The notes beneath the pieces are model-generated. The model was not told the DNA's origin. It saw only the letters and a list, made by a program, of their open reading frames with translations, and did no database searches. Positions 33,649 through 42,416 of a stretch of DNA of 64,000 bases are shown here, in pieces (positions within the stretch are counted from its first letter, which is position 1; every line of letters begins with the position of its first letter). Location of the stretch: NCBI RefSeq assembly GCF_026625565.1, contig NZ_CP112998.1, positions 5,730,001-5,794,000 on the forward strand. Direction: 5' to 3'. The DNA comes from Dyadobacter pollutisoli (lineage in GTDB: Bacteria > Bacteroidota > Bacteroidia > Cytophagales > Spirosomataceae). Position numbers and translations under genes: made by a program.

Positions 33649-34101
33649 ATGAAATCTGCAAAAGCACTCGTACTATTATTTTGTGTCACTTCCCTATTCG
33701 CATTTACGCCAAAAAATGTCCCTGTTAAACTTACCTGGGAAACTTTGCGGGATGTTACCTTTAAAAAGAAGTGGTATGCAGAGGAATCCATTTACATGCT
33801 CCACCCCACCTTCGGGCCTAGCGTTCAAAAGCTGAAAAACCAGCAGGTGTCCATTACAGGCTACATTCTCCCGGTCGACCTGGATGCTAATTTATATGTA
33901 CTGTCTGCATTTCCTTTCAGCGCCTGCTTTTTCTGCGGTGGCGCGGGACCAGAGACGGTTATGACATTAAATTTCAAGAAAAAGGATGGAAAGAAGTTCA
34001 AAACCGATGAGCGTCTGACTTTTACAGGGACATTGAAGCTCAATGCGGATGATATCTATCAAATGAATTACATCCTGGATGCGGCAGAAGTCACAGACTA
34101 G
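33649..34101 (+). CDS. Exported DUF3299-like protein with Cys pair
   Basis: A 150-aa protein with a signal peptide (VLLFCVTSLFAFT) and a compact beta domain: VSITGYILPVDLDANLYVLS, then SACFFCGGAGPETVM with two cysteines, and RLTFTGTLKLN. It fits COG3495/DUF3299 small periplasmic proteins that occur beside ABC ATPase/FtsX permease pairs. The CxxC invites a metal or thiol role. It follows the permease by about 60 bp. Confidence 0.7.
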   Translation: MKSAKALVLLFCVTSLFAFTPKNVPVKLTWETLRDVTFKKKWYAEESIYMLHPTFGPSVQKLKNQQVSITGYILPVDLDANLYVLSAFPFSACFFCGGAGPETVMTLNFKKKDGKKFKTDERLTFTGTLKLNADDIYQMNYILDAAEVTD

Positions 34102-34122
34102 GAACCACTTCTTTGCAAAAGA

Positions 34123-35208
34123 TCAGATTCCGATCAGTCGCCAAACGCCTGAAATAAAGAAAAGTACCAGCCCTACTGGTGTCAAAACCTTCCAGCCCAG
34201 GTACATCAGCTGATCCACACGCAAACGTGGTAATGTCCAGCGCGCCCACATCTGCACCAGTATCCCGAACATAGCCTTACTTAATAACCAGAAAGCACCC
34301 GTAAGATAACCAAACCAGGTTCCGGGTTCCCCACTAGTCCAATCAGCTAGCCTTACCGGCCCAATATTAGGTAAAGGCGTGTTCCAGCTTCCGAGAAAAA
34401 GGATAGCCCCCAGCAAACATACCAGCAGCATCATTCCATATTCGGAGAGCATAAAAAGCGCCCAACGCATACCGGAGTACTCTGTATGAAACCCGGCAAC
34501 TAGCTCCGATTCACCCTCAGGCAAGTCAAAAGGAGCGCGGTTACATTCTGCCAGAGCGGCTATGAAAAACACGACATAGGCTAGTAAAAGAAAGGGGTTT
34601 CGTACAATATTCCAGGACAAAAATCCGCCAACATTGGTTACGTCAATGCCCAGTTTTTTTATTCCAAAAAGATAAACGGTATCGGGAGAATAAATTCCCT
34701 GCTGAAAGCTGATCACCTGCAAATCAAGTGTTTGCGTTAACATTACGACACAAAGTATGGATAACCCCAATGGAATTTCGTAAGAAATGATCTGCGCAAC
34801 AGCCCGCATGGCACCGAATAATGCGAACTTATTATTGGAACCCCAGCCCGCCATTAACAGCCCAATTACGTCCACAGAAACAATGGTCAGCAGAAAAAAA
34901 ACACCCACAGCGGCCCCTGAACCCGCCAAATCCGGTGCTAGCGGAACAACTGCAAACCCTGCAAAAACTGATATGAAAATAATGAATGGCGCGATCAGGA
35001 AAAGTTTGCGGTCCGCTGCTTTGGGAACGATATCTTCCTTTTGAAGTAATTTGAGCAGATCGGCAAAAAGCTGTAACAAACCCCATTTCCCCACTTCCAT
35101 TGGCCCCAAACGATCCTGAATAAATGCTGAAACCTTACGTTCCAGGTATACGCCGACCACCACAAAACCGGGAACAAGAAGTAAAAAGATGATCAGAGTA
35201 AACGGCAT
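34123..35208 (-). CDS. nuoH: NADH-quinone oxidoreductase subunit H, standing alone
   Basis: A 361-aa, eight-to-nine-helix membrane subunit of complex I that helps form the quinone-binding cavity. Conserved stretches: ERKVSAFIQDRLGPMEVGKWG, EIPLGLSILCVVM, AECNRAPFDLPEGESELVAGF and YSGMRWALFMLSEY. Usually nuoH sits inside a nuoA-N operon, but the genes on both sides here are a DUF3299-like gene and gldB. Either the complex I genes are scattered in this genome or this copy is extra. Confidence 0.93.
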   Translation of the reverse strand: MPFTLIIFLLLVPGFVVVGVYLERKVSAFIQDRLGPMEVGKWGLLQLFADLLKLLQKEDIVPKAADRKLFLIAPFIIFISVFAGFAVVPLAPDLAGSGAAVGVFFLLTIVSVDVIGLLMAGWGSNNKFALFGAMRAVAQIISYEIPLGLSILCVVMLTQTLDLQVISFQQGIYSPDTVYLFGIKKLGIDVTNVGGFLSWNIVRNPFLLLAYVVFFIAALAECNRAPFDLPEGESELVAGFHTEYSGMRWALFMLSEYGMMLLVCLLGAILFLGSWNTPLPNIGPVRLADWTSGEPGTWFGYLTGAFWLLSKAMFGILVQMWARWTLPRLRVDQLMYLGWKVLTPVGLVLFFISGVWRLIGI

Positions 35209-35256
35209 TAACAGCTATTTGAGGTACGCTAGATGTCACAAAAGTAAGTAAAAAAC

Positions 35257-36267
35257 TCACTCCTCTTCGTCTGGCTCCCCTTTATATCCCGATTCTTGCA
35301 AAATCCTGGCAGCATTGTCAATCTCCATCAGTTGTGGCAAAGACACATCCGGATTTTCCTTCATATACCGGTCTACAATTCGCCAGCCTACCCAACGCGC
35401 AATGGCGCCAGGTACCTTCTCGCCTATCTCAGTGGTAAATGGTCTTTCTTCAATGTATTTTTTCTTCTTGAGATCGCTTTTTTCATAAAGCAATTTACCC
35501 GCGATAAAATAGGACCAGATCGCCTGCTGGCTTTTATTGGTTCGTTTCAGGTTATCTTCCGAATAACCGAAAATCAAACTGTCGGGAGTCGAAGGCATGA
35601 CAGTTTTCACAAATTCATATCCTTTTCCGTAACCGATCATGTCTGCGAGTAAAGTCTGATCACTTGCACCCATTCTGTTAAACCGGTTCGACTCAAAAAA
35701 TACAATCGAGGGCACAATGTACTCTCTTTGATAGCGACGCAACTGATAATCAAACACATTGGGCCGAAACTGTGCCTCGGGCCCTCCAAAATAATCCAGT
35801 CCGATAATGATCAGTGAATCTGAAATGTAGAGGTCGTCACCTGTGAAGCCAGTGATCATAAACTGCACTTTCGGCGCATTGAATGCAGGATAATGATGCT
35901 TGATCTGCTTAAAAGCATTTGTCAGCGGATTGATAATATTGGCCTGCCGATCGCCTATCAATGTATTCAGCTGATTTTTGAATGTTTGGAATACATTGTT
36001 TTGCAAAATATTAAATAGGTGTCCGGCCAGTTGACTGGGTTCAACCGGCGCATTCGCAAAGTAAACCTTGGACAGGTAAGAATGTTTATTCAGAAAATTT
36101 TGTACTTCTGTTACCGATTTACAGGCAAAAAGCTCTTGGTCCAGATTCTCGGCTATAATATTCAACTGCATTGAGCTGATGTCTGCTTCTTGCTTTTTAT
36201 CAGTTTTGCAAGACCAGGAGATGGCCGTAATAACGAAAATCAGTACGAATATTCTTGAATAATGCAT
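35257..36267 (-). CDS. gldB: Gliding motility lipoprotein GldB
   Basis: A 336-aa lipoprotein required for Bacteroidota gliding motility and linked to type IX secretion. From the ATG at 36267 it has a short signal (IFVLIFVITAISWSC) with the lipidated Cys near residue 19. The body shows GLDYFGGPEAQFRPNVFDYQL and DMIGYGKGYEFVKTVMPSTP, and ends GYKGEPDEEE. The frame is open 21 codons upstream but that would misplace the signal. It reads divergently from the dehydrogenase-like gene with only 19 bp between, so its promoter lies within that gene. No other gld genes are in the window. Confidence 0.85.
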   Translation of the reverse strand: MHYSRIFVLIFVITAISWSCKTDKKQEADISSMQLNIIAENLDQELFACKSVTEVQNFLNKHSYLSKVYFANAPVEPSQLAGHLFNILQNNVFQTFKNQLNTLIGDRQANIINPLTNAFKQIKHHYPAFNAPKVQFMITGFTGDDLYISDSLIIIGLDYFGGPEAQFRPNVFDYQLRRYQREYIVPSIVFFESNRFNRMGASDQTLLADMIGYGKGYEFVKTVMPSTPDSLIFGYSEDNLKRTNKSQQAIWSYFIAGKLLYEKSDLKKKKYIEERPFTTEIGEKVPGAIARWVGWRIVDRYMKENPDVSLPQLMEIDNAARILQESGYKGEPDEEE

Positions 36268-36286
36268 TCTTGAAAAAAGGAGTAAC

Positions 36287-37165
36287 ATGTTAGACAGAGA
36301 GTCAAAATTAGAAAAAAAACGCGTAAGCATTCTCGGATGCGGATGGCTGGGATTTCCACTAGCTCAACGTCTGCAGCGTGATCATATTACATTGGAAACG
36401 AAAGGCAGCACGACTTCTGCCGACAAACTGGCCAGCTTTCAGGACCATGGAATAAAGGGCTATCTGCTGGATTTGACGCCCGGTTTTTCAGACGAGGCAA
36501 CCTTGCTACATTCATTCTTCGATTCTGACTGCCTTATAGTATCATTGCCACCACGTCAAAGTAAAAATGAGCCGGGTTTTTATGTGCAACAAATTCAGGC
36601 TGTGGCGGCCGAGATCAAAAAGTCTCCGATTAAAGAAGTCATATTAATCAGTTCAACAGGCATTTATCCTGAGCTGAACAGGATTGTAACGGAGGAAGAT
36701 GTACTTGCTTCCGAAGAATCCGCCCCATCTGATATGGTTGCCGCCGAAAACCTATTACAATCGCTGCGCCCCGATATTACAGTCACCATTCTTCGTCTCG
36801 GCGGTCTGATGGGCTACAACAGGATACCAGGAAAGTATGTAAAAGGGCAAAAAAACATGATAACCGGCTCCATTCCTGTTAATTACATTCACCGTGACGA
36901 CGCGGTTGGGATTATTATCAGCATATTGGAACAGGGGTTAGTAAATGAGACTTTTAACATTGTTTCGCCACTGCATCCGGTCCGCAGGGATATTTATGAG
37001 AATTCTTGTTCGCGTTTCAACTGGGAAGCTCCCACATTTGCCGAGCCAGACATAAGTCCTGATTTTAAGGTGATTTCGGGTGAAAAATTCGACAGTACCT
37101 ATTCTTATAATTTCATTTTTCCAGACCCATTGAAATTTTATTACAGCCTGGAAAACGAAATGTGA
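36287..37165 (+). CDS. NAD(P)-binding epimerase/dehydratase-like protein (YeeZ type)
   Basis: A 292-aa extended-SDR-like protein: Rossmann SILGCGWLGFPLAQRL at about 13-28, ILISSTGIYPE (Ser/Tyr region), RLGGLMGYNRIPGKY and IHRDDAVGIIISIL. It resembles YeeZ-type SDR proteins, whose substrate is not firmly known. An AAAGGAG ribosome-binding site at about 36274-36280 supports the ATG at 36287, which is notable because clear SD sites are rare in this genome. Confidence 0.8.
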   Translation: MLDRESKLEKKRVSILGCGWLGFPLAQRLQRDHITLETKGSTTSADKLASFQDHGIKGYLLDLTPGFSDEATLLHSFFDSDCLIVSLPPRQSKNEPGFYVQQIQAVAAEIKKSPIKEVILISSTGIYPELNRIVTEEDVLASEESAPSDMVAAENLLQSLRPDITVTILRLGGLMGYNRIPGKYVKGQKNMITGSIPVNYIHRDDAVGIIISILEQGLVNETFNIVSPLHPVRRDIYENSCSRFNWEAPTFAEPDISPDFKVISGEKFDSTYSYNFIFPDPLKFYYSLENEM

Positions 37166-37182
37166 GCATTTACAACACAAAA

Positions 37183-37210
37183 AAATCCGCAGGATTAGTC
37201 CCGCGGATTT
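37183..37210. terminator. Bidirectional terminator
   Basis: Arms AAATCCGC (37183-37190) and GCGGATTT (37203-37210), extended by AGGA/TCCC, between converging genes, flanked by A-rich sequence on the left and TTTA on the right. Confidence 0.8.
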
Positions 37211-37235
37211 ATATGATTATTTAACCAAAAAAGAA

Positions 37236-38390
37236 TTATTGCGCTCCTAACAACTCCGTCAGCTTCGTTTCCAAAGCAGATCCCCGGAGATTTTTGGCAA
37301 TGATTTTACCGTCTTTATCCAGTAAAAACGTCGCCGGAATTGCGTTAACACCATAAGCCTGAGCAACTCCCGAATGCCATTTTTTTAATTCCGATCCGTG
37401 CTGCCATTTTAGGTTATCCCGCGCAATGGCCGTTTTCCAGGCTTTCTCATTGTCATCCAACGATACGCCGAAAATATCGAATCCTTTGTCTTTAAACTTG
37501 TCGTACATCCTTACTACATTCGGGTTTTCCATCCTGCACGGGCCACACCAGGAAGCCCAGAAGTCGATCAAAACGAATTTACCGCGTAATGATGACAATG
37601 CCACTGGCTTACCTTCGGGGCTGTTCAATGTGAAATCAGGGGCTAATTCGCCAACTTCCAGGCCAGTGATTCTTTTGATCTGACCAATAAAACCCTTAGC
37701 CAATGTTGGCGTAGGCTGCACCTGCTCATACTGCTCTGCTAGCTTTTTGAGAATATCCAGATCATTGTCAGGTGTAAGAAAATTATTAGCAGTAAAAAGC
37801 GCCACTAATGAAGTGCCCATTTCAGGTAACCATTTTTTAATGGCACTTAGTCTTTCTTGTTCTGCTTTCGCATAATTCTGCTGTATCTCCTCTATTTTTT
37901 TAGTATCCTTTTTTTCCTCAGCCTTGGCATACTCTTCATTCCAAACGGTCACTTTCGCAGCGAAATTCTTCATCAGTTCATCCACCTGGGCGTAGTACTC
38001 CATGTTTTTGGATCCAGTCACCCGCACTTTTCCGCCATTTCCTTTGCTATCTTTTCCAGTTCCGTCAGCAAGTACTTCGAATTGCTCGCCGCCTTCAACC
38101 AATAAAATCACCCGTTGCCGGTCAGCAATATTCAGAGAAAAAAAGCTCCCTCTGTCCATTTCTGTACCTTTTATTGAAAAACTGCCATCGGCGGCCATCA
38201 CAGTAGAATCCTGCTTTACAGAAGATCCATTAGCCGACGATTTTGAAAGAATCACTTTTTCTCCCTTCGCGCCATTTTTAACTTTGCCGGATACGGTAAA
38301 GTCTTTGGGTGCGATTTGCTGGGCCATTGTCGAAAAGCCTAGCAATGTCATGCTCAAAACTAAAACACTTCGTTTCAATGATCCCTTCAT
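37236..38390 (-). CDS. Periplasmic TlpA-like thiol-disulfide protein with DUF4369 domain
   Basis: A 384-aa exported protein. A signal peptide (VLSMTLLGFSTMAQ) precedes an N-terminal DUF4369-like beta domain (about 28-130, FTVSGKVKNGAKGEKVILSK), a helical Lys/Glu-rich linker (about 140-180) and a C-terminal TlpA/AhpC-type thioredoxin domain with APDFTLNSPEGKPVALSSL and the redox centre WASWCGPCRMENP. Such proteins reduce or isomerise disulfides in the periplasm. Confidence 0.9.
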   Translation of the reverse strand: MKGSLKRSVLVLSMTLLGFSTMAQQIAPKDFTVSGKVKNGAKGEKVILSKSSANGSSVKQDSTVMAADGSFSIKGTEMDRGSFFSLNIADRQRVILLVEGGEQFEVLADGTGKDSKGNGGKVRVTGSKNMEYYAQVDELMKNFAAKVTVWNEEYAKAEEKKDTKKIEEIQQNYAKAEQERLSAIKKWLPEMGTSLVALFTANNFLTPDNDLDILKKLAEQYEQVQPTPTLAKGFIGQIKRITGLEVGELAPDFTLNSPEGKPVALSSLRGKFVLIDFWASWCGPCRMENPNVVRMYDKFKDKGFDIFGVSLDDNEKAWKTAIARDNLKWQHGSELKKWHSGVAQAYGVNAIPATFLLDKDGKIIAKNLRGSALETKLTELLGAQ

Positions 38391-38424
38391 AATTTCTGCT
38401 TAATATTTTCTCTAAAATGTGTGA

Positions 38425-39921
38425 CTATTGAAGTTTTTTCGCAAGTAACTGGTTCACAAGTTTCGGGTCAGCGGTATTGTTTGATTTTTTCATGATTTCA
38501 CCCACAAACAGCCCAATCAAACCTTTCTTGCCTTTTTTGTAAGCTGCTACCTTGTCAGGCATTGAACTAATTACCTCATCTACCAACGATTCAAGTTCGT
38601 TTGTATTGCTGTTTTGGAGCCAGTTATTTGATGATGCTATCTCGGAAGGAGCACGTTGCGGCTCGGACAAAAGTACCGGGAATATTTTCTGAGAAGCCAC
38701 AGAATGGCTCACCACACCCGATTCATTTAACTCGATCAGGTCAGCCAGGGCTTTTGCGCTGATCGGGAAGCGTTCTATATTTCCTTCGTGATCATTCAGG
38801 TACGATTTCACCGGGCCCATCAGCCAGTTAGATGCAGCTTTGTAAGCCGGGGTATTCGCACAAACAGCTTCAAAATATTCCGCAATTTCCCTGGTATCCG
38901 TCAGTACCATGGCGTCATAAGCCGGAATGCCGTACTGGTGAACAAATTTATCGCGAAGCTCCTGCGGTAATGCCGGCATTTTGCTTTTAATGTCTTCCAG
39001 CCATTCCTCCGAAACCACCACGGGGCTCAAATCAGGATCGGGGAAATAGCGGTAATCGTTCATTGTTTCTTTTACACGCATCCCATAAGTCTGTCCGCTT
39101 TCAACGTCGAACATCCGGGTTTCCTGCTGAATTGCTTCCTCATTTTCGAGCATCGCAACCTGCCTTCTTTCCTCAAAACTGATGGCACGCATCATATTCC
39201 GGATCGAATTCATGTTTTTGATCTCTACTTTGGTACCGAGTTTGCTTTCGCCCTTTTTACGAAGAGACACGTTTACGTCGCAACGCAGCGAGCCTTCTTC
39301 CATATTACCGTCGCTAATGTGCAGGTACCTGACAAGACGACGGATTTCGGTAACAAATGCACCAGTTTCTTCCGCCGACCTCAGATCAGGTTCCGATACC
39401 ATCTCAACAAGAGGCGTTCCGGCACGGTTATAATCCAGCAATGTTTCAGTATAGCTTCCATCATGAACAGATTTCCCTGCATCCTCTTCCAGGTGAATGT
39501 GATGGAAACGAATGGTTTTTTCAACGATTTTACCTTCTGCGTTTTTGATGGAGATATTAACCCCTCCATTTTCGCAAATCGGCTTTTTATCCTGGGATAT
39601 CTGATAGCCTTTTGGAAGATCCGGGTAAAAATAATTTTTCCGGTCAAAGATCGTCCTGCGGCTGATCGAGCACCCGCAGGCAAGCCCGAGGCGGATCGCA
39701 AATTCCACCGCTTTATTATTGATTTTCGGTAAAGTACCCGGTAATGCCAGTGTGAGCGGGCCGATATTGGTATTCGGTTCGGTGCCAAAGAGATTGCGGT
39801 CCTGCGCGAATAATTTTGATTCCGTTAAGAGTTGACAGTGTACTTCCAGGCCTATTACAGTTTCATAACTGGCCAAAAGTTCGTCTGTGATGTCAGAAGG
39901 GTGAAGCGCGTTTTGAGTCAT
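38425..39921 (-). CDS. gatB: Aspartyl/glutamyl-tRNA(Asn/Gln) amidotransferase subunit B
   Basis: The 498-aa subunit that binds misacylated Glu-tRNA(Gln)/Asp-tRNA(Asn) and, with GatA and GatC, converts it to the amide. Signature YETVIGLEVHCQLLTESKLF, LDYNRAGTPLVEMVSEPDL, GSLRCDVNVSL and NDYRYFPDPDLSPV, with a C-terminal YqeY-like tail (KKGLIGLFVGEIMKKS). ATG at 39921 is preferred; the open frame upstream lacks similarity. A minus-strand TATCTTTG at 39942-39949 fits a -7 box. gatA and gatC are not adjacent. Confidence 0.96.
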   Translation of the reverse strand: MTQNALHPSDITDELLASYETVIGLEVHCQLLTESKLFAQDRNLFGTEPNTNIGPLTLALPGTLPKINNKAVEFAIRLGLACGCSISRRTIFDRKNYFYPDLPKGYQISQDKKPICENGGVNISIKNAEGKIVEKTIRFHHIHLEEDAGKSVHDGSYTETLLDYNRAGTPLVEMVSEPDLRSAEETGAFVTEIRRLVRYLHISDGNMEEGSLRCDVNVSLRKKGESKLGTKVEIKNMNSIRNMMRAISFEERRQVAMLENEEAIQQETRMFDVESGQTYGMRVKETMNDYRYFPDPDLSPVVVSEEWLEDIKSKMPALPQELRDKFVHQYGIPAYDAMVLTDTREIAEYFEAVCANTPAYKAASNWLMGPVKSYLNDHEGNIERFPISAKALADLIELNESGVVSHSVASQKIFPVLLSEPQRAPSEIASSNNWLQNSNTNELESLVDEVISSMPDKVAAYKKGKKGLIGLFVGEIMKKSNNTADPKLVNQLLAKKLQ

Positions 39922-39951
39922 ATTTATTACAAATGCTTTCGCAAAGATACG

Positions 39952-39986
39952 AATACGGGCCGTCCATAGCATGAACGGCCCGTATT
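39952..39986. terminator. Hairpin between cytochrome c and gatB genes
   Basis: Perfect 12-bp arms at 39952-39963 and 39975-39986 with core ACGGGCCGT, 11-base loop. It follows the cytochrome-like gene on the minus strand and abuts the putative gatB -7 box, so it may also influence gatB. A T-run exists only on the plus side. Confidence 0.65.
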
Positions 39987-40012
39987 TTCTGGGTGTAAGT
40001 AACTTTTGTTGC

Positions 40013-40564
40013 TTACAAAGAGTTAATCCAATTCGCTATCACAACAATGTCAGCCTTTGGAACGTGGGCCAGAGGAGCCATCGGAGGATAACCCGGCCAG
40101 TGCTCAGGTTTCGGACTGTGTACCAGCTCCACGATCTGATCTGGCGTATATTTTTTCTTAGCTACTTCTGAATATGCCGGTCCGATTACTTTGTCGTAAG
40201 CCTGGTGACATGCAAAACAGGCGTGCTTGTTAAGTAACGCTGAAACGTCGGCAGGTACTGGCTTGCGTTTCGGTACAACCGGAGCTGCCGCTGCTTCTGG
40301 CGCCGCTGCAACTGCCGCACTATCACCTGCTTTTCCTGAATCCACAGCAGCAGGCGCAGGTGCCGTAGCAGCAGGTTCTACCGGTGGCGGAGGTGGGGTT
40401 TTTCTATCGTTCTGAAGCTTTACGAGAGCCGTCTCTTCCCTTACCTTGCTTCCCGAACCATAGTAATGGTCATATTTGTCACGGTCTTCCTTGGAAGAAC
40501 AACCGATGCAGAAGGAAACTGCCAGGGCAATAAAAGCCAAAGAAGTACTTTTGTTAAGTGTCAT
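40013..40564 (-). CDS. c-type cytochrome lipoprotein
   Basis: A 183-aa protein from the ATG at 40564 (a TTG three codons earlier is open but less likely). Signal with lipobox CIGC; a Pro/Ala-rich linker (about 55-100) and one class I cytochrome c domain with the haem motif CFACH, an upstream HACF and a likely Met ligand in GYPPMAPLAHV. The linker tethers the haem domain to the membrane. Probably an electron carrier in the periplasm. Confidence 0.88.
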   Translation of the reverse strand: MTLNKSTSLAFIALAVSFCIGCSSKEDRDKYDHYYGSGSKVREETALVKLQNDRKTPPPPPVEPAATAPAPAAVDSGKAGDSAAVAAAPEAAAAPVVPKRKPVPADVSALLNKHACFACHQAYDKVIGPAYSEVAKKKYTPDQIVELVHSPKPEHWPGYPPMAPLAHVPKADIVVIANWINSL

Positions 40565-40780
40565 TGTTTTCAATTTTTAAGAATTTCCGCCAGATTAAGG
40601 TTTTGATACAAAATCATCACACGAAGAAAGCAAGTTTGCACTAGATTTCCTTCATATCGGGAATACAAATTACCAGCAAATGCTATATAAATGACCCATA
40701 GCATCTTCTTCGCCAATTCATTAGCCTTACATTACCCGGAGGAAAATCATTAAAATTTATTCTTTATTTGAAAGATATTA

Positions 40781-40811
40781 TTGTGTTTAATATTAAATGT
40801 TATTACTTTTG
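40781..40811 (+). promoter_or_regulatory. Promoter of the rpmG-DUF4295 operon
   Basis: TTG at 40781-40783, 20-bp spacer, then TACTTTTG at 40804-40811, matching the Bacteroidota -33/-7 pattern. The expected start near 40817 leaves a leader of about 25 bases before the rpmG ATG at 40841. Confidence 0.6.
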
Positions 40812-40840
40812 CAGTCCTATTTGTAAAACGATGTAAAGTA

Positions 40841-41023
40841 ATGGCTAAGAAAGGTAATAGAGTACAGGTCATATTGGAATGCACAGAACAGAAAGACAGC
40901 GGTGTTCCAGGAATGTCACGTTACGTGACTACAAAAAATCGGAAGAATACGCCTGGCCGTATGGAGCTGAAAAAATTCAATTCTTTCCTGAGACGCTATA
41001 CAGTCCACAAAGAAATTAAATAA
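40841..41023 (+). CDS. rpmG: 50S ribosomal protein L33
   Basis: A 60-aa basic large-subunit ribosomal protein: KGNRVQVILECTEQKDSG, then YVTTKNRKNTPGRMELKKF, typical of the Cys-poor, non-zinc form. The ATG at 40841 begins MAKKGNR; the open frame from 40781 is the promoter region. rpmB, often upstream in Bacteroidota, is not here. DUF4295 and ftsY follow, the usual downstream order. Confidence 0.95.
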   Translation: MAKKGNRVQVILECTEQKDSGVPGMSRYVTTKNRKNTPGRMELKKFNSFLRRYTVHKEIK

Positions 41024-41126
41024 GTTCGTTGTTACCCGTTAACTGTTATGTGGTTAGAACATCAATGGTTCGACGGTAGACTCGTAACAGTTAATTATTA
41101 ACATATAAACTTAAAAATATACAGAC

Positions 41127-41279
41127 ATGGCAAAGAAAGTAGTTGCTACCCTGAAAAAAGAAGGCGGTAAATCATTTGCCAAAGTGATTAAGGCCGTAAG
41201 ATCTCCTAAAACAGGAGCTTATACCTTCAAAGAAGAAATCGTACCTCTTGACGGTGTTCAAGGTGCTTTGAAAAACTAG
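41127..41279 (+). CDS. DUF4295 family small basic protein
   Basis: A 50-aa protein starting MAKKVVATLKKEGGK and ending VQGALKN. This tiny Bacteroidota-specific family is nearly always encoded directly after rpmG; the basic composition and position suggest a ribosome-associated protein, though I know of no direct assignment. It precedes the terminator that closes the operon. Confidence 0.9.
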   Translation: MAKKVVATLKKEGGKSFAKVIKAVRSPKTGAYTFKEEIVPLDGVQGALKN

Positions 41280-41283
41280 TCTT

Positions 41284-41360
41284 CAGCCGCCCGGCGGCCC
41301 GGTGCGCTCAGACTGACGTGGAGCGCGATATTTGTCACCCTGAGCGCAGCCGAAGGGTGA
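41284..41360. repeat. Cluster of three small hairpins including a CCCTGAGCGCAGCCGAAGGG unit
   Basis: Three consecutive inverted repeats: CCGC/GCGG around 41287-41297, GCGCTC/GAGCGC at 41304-41326, and CACCCT/AGGGTG at 41336-41359. The third belongs to the same TTGTCA...GAAG type of dispersed repeat found elsewhere in the window. Confidence 0.65.
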
Positions 41361-41369
41361 GTTATTAAA

Positions 41370-41395
41370 AAAGTCCCTTTTTGGGACTTTTTTTG
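41370..41395 (+). terminator. Terminator of rpmG operon
   Basis: Arms AAAGTCCC (41370-41377) and GGGACTTT (41383-41390) with a five-base loop, followed by a T-run. It separates the ribosomal protein genes from ftsY. Confidence 0.85.
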
Positions 41396-41427
41396 TTTTA
41401 TTTTTGGGCCATAAACATACTAGCATC

Positions 41428-42390
41428 ATGAGTTTATTTGGTTTTTTTTCAAAAGAGAAAAAAGAAACATTAGATAAAGGCCTTGAAAAAACCAAAGACA
41501 GTTTCTTTGGAAAGCTTTCCCGAGCCATAGTCGGTAAGACGACTATCGACGAGGACGTTCTGGACGAATTGGAGGACATTCTGGTTAGTTCTGATGTGGG
41601 CGTGGAAACTACCGTGAAGGTGATCAAACGCATCGAAGAACGCGTAGCAAGAGATAAATACGCCACTACTGCCGAGCTGGACAGTATATTAAGAGAAGAA
41701 ATTGCCGCACTTCTCATTGAAAATAAATCCATTGACATCAAGGATAGTTTTGAAACCGAGCATTTACCGAAGCCTTTTGTAATTATGGTGGTCGGTGTAA
41801 ATGGTGTCGGGAAAACGACCACTATCGGAAAACTAGCACATCAGTTCCATCAGCGCGGACACAAAGTGGTGCTCGGTGCTGCGGATACATTCCGGGCTGC
41901 GGCTGTGGATCAGCTGAAACTCTGGGGAAAAAGGGTTGACGTGCCGGTAATCGATCACGGCATGAACACCGATCCTTCCGCCGTTGCCTATGATGCATTG
42001 AAAAAGGGAATTGAAACCGGCGCTGACGTGATTATTATCGACACCGCCGGGCGCTTGCATACGAAAGTCAATCTGATGAATGAGCTTTCGAAAATCAAAC
42101 GCGTCATGCAGAAGATCATTCCCGATTCTCCACACGAAGTATTGCTTGTACTGGACGGAAGTACCGGCCAAAATGCAGTCATTCAGGCCCGGGAATTCAC
42201 AAAGGTCACTGAAATTACTGCTCTGGCTATCACCAAGCTGGACGGAACAGCCAAAGGCGGCGTCGTGATCGGGATCTCCGACGAGTTCAAAATCCCTGTC
42301 AAATACATTGGCGTAGGCGAAAAAATGGACGACCTACAAGTGTTCGATAGAAGTGAATTTGTAGATTCTTTGTTCAAGAAGATTGGTTGA
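41428..42390 (+). CDS. ftsY: Signal recognition particle receptor FtsY
   Basis: A 320-aa SRP GTPase receptor that docks ribosome-nascent chain complexes at the membrane. The acidic A domain is very short; the NG domains are complete: G1 VGVNGVGKTTTIGKLA, GAADTFRAAAVDQLKLWG, G3 DTAGRLHTK, G4 ITKLDGTAKGG and the closing GVGEKMDDLQVFD. The ATG at 41428 gives MSLFGFFSKEKKE, a plausible amphipathic start; the frame is open eight codons upstream. Confidence 0.96.
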   Translation: MSLFGFFSKEKKETLDKGLEKTKDSFFGKLSRAIVGKTTIDEDVLDELEDILVSSDVGVETTVKVIKRIEERVARDKYATTAELDSILREEIAALLIENKSIDIKDSFETEHLPKPFVIMVVGVNGVGKTTTIGKLAHQFHQRGHKVVLGAADTFRAAAVDQLKLWGKRVDVPVIDHGMNTDPSAVAYDALKKGIETGADVIIIDTAGRLHTKVNLMNELSKIKRVMQKIIPDSPHEVLLVLDGSTGQNAVIQAREFTKVTEITALAITKLDGTAKGGVVIGISDEFKIPVKYIGVGEKMDDLQVFDRSEFVDSLFKKIG

Positions 42391-42416
42391 AACAGTTGAG
42401 TTTTTTATCTTTGATT

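Noticed and set aside
39381..39788. 135-codon minus-strand frame inside gatB
   Set aside because: It is a shifted frame of gatB, which is intact and strongly conserved.
41399..41406. TATTTTTG as a promoter -7 box for ftsY
   Set aside because: The only TTTG at hand gives a 15-bp spacer, too short, and the site lies within the T-run of the preceding terminator.
41283..41822. 179-codon minus-strand frame across the hairpins and ftsY start
   Set aside because: It is antisense to ftsY and crosses a terminator; low-complexity Ser-rich translation is typical of a shadow frame.
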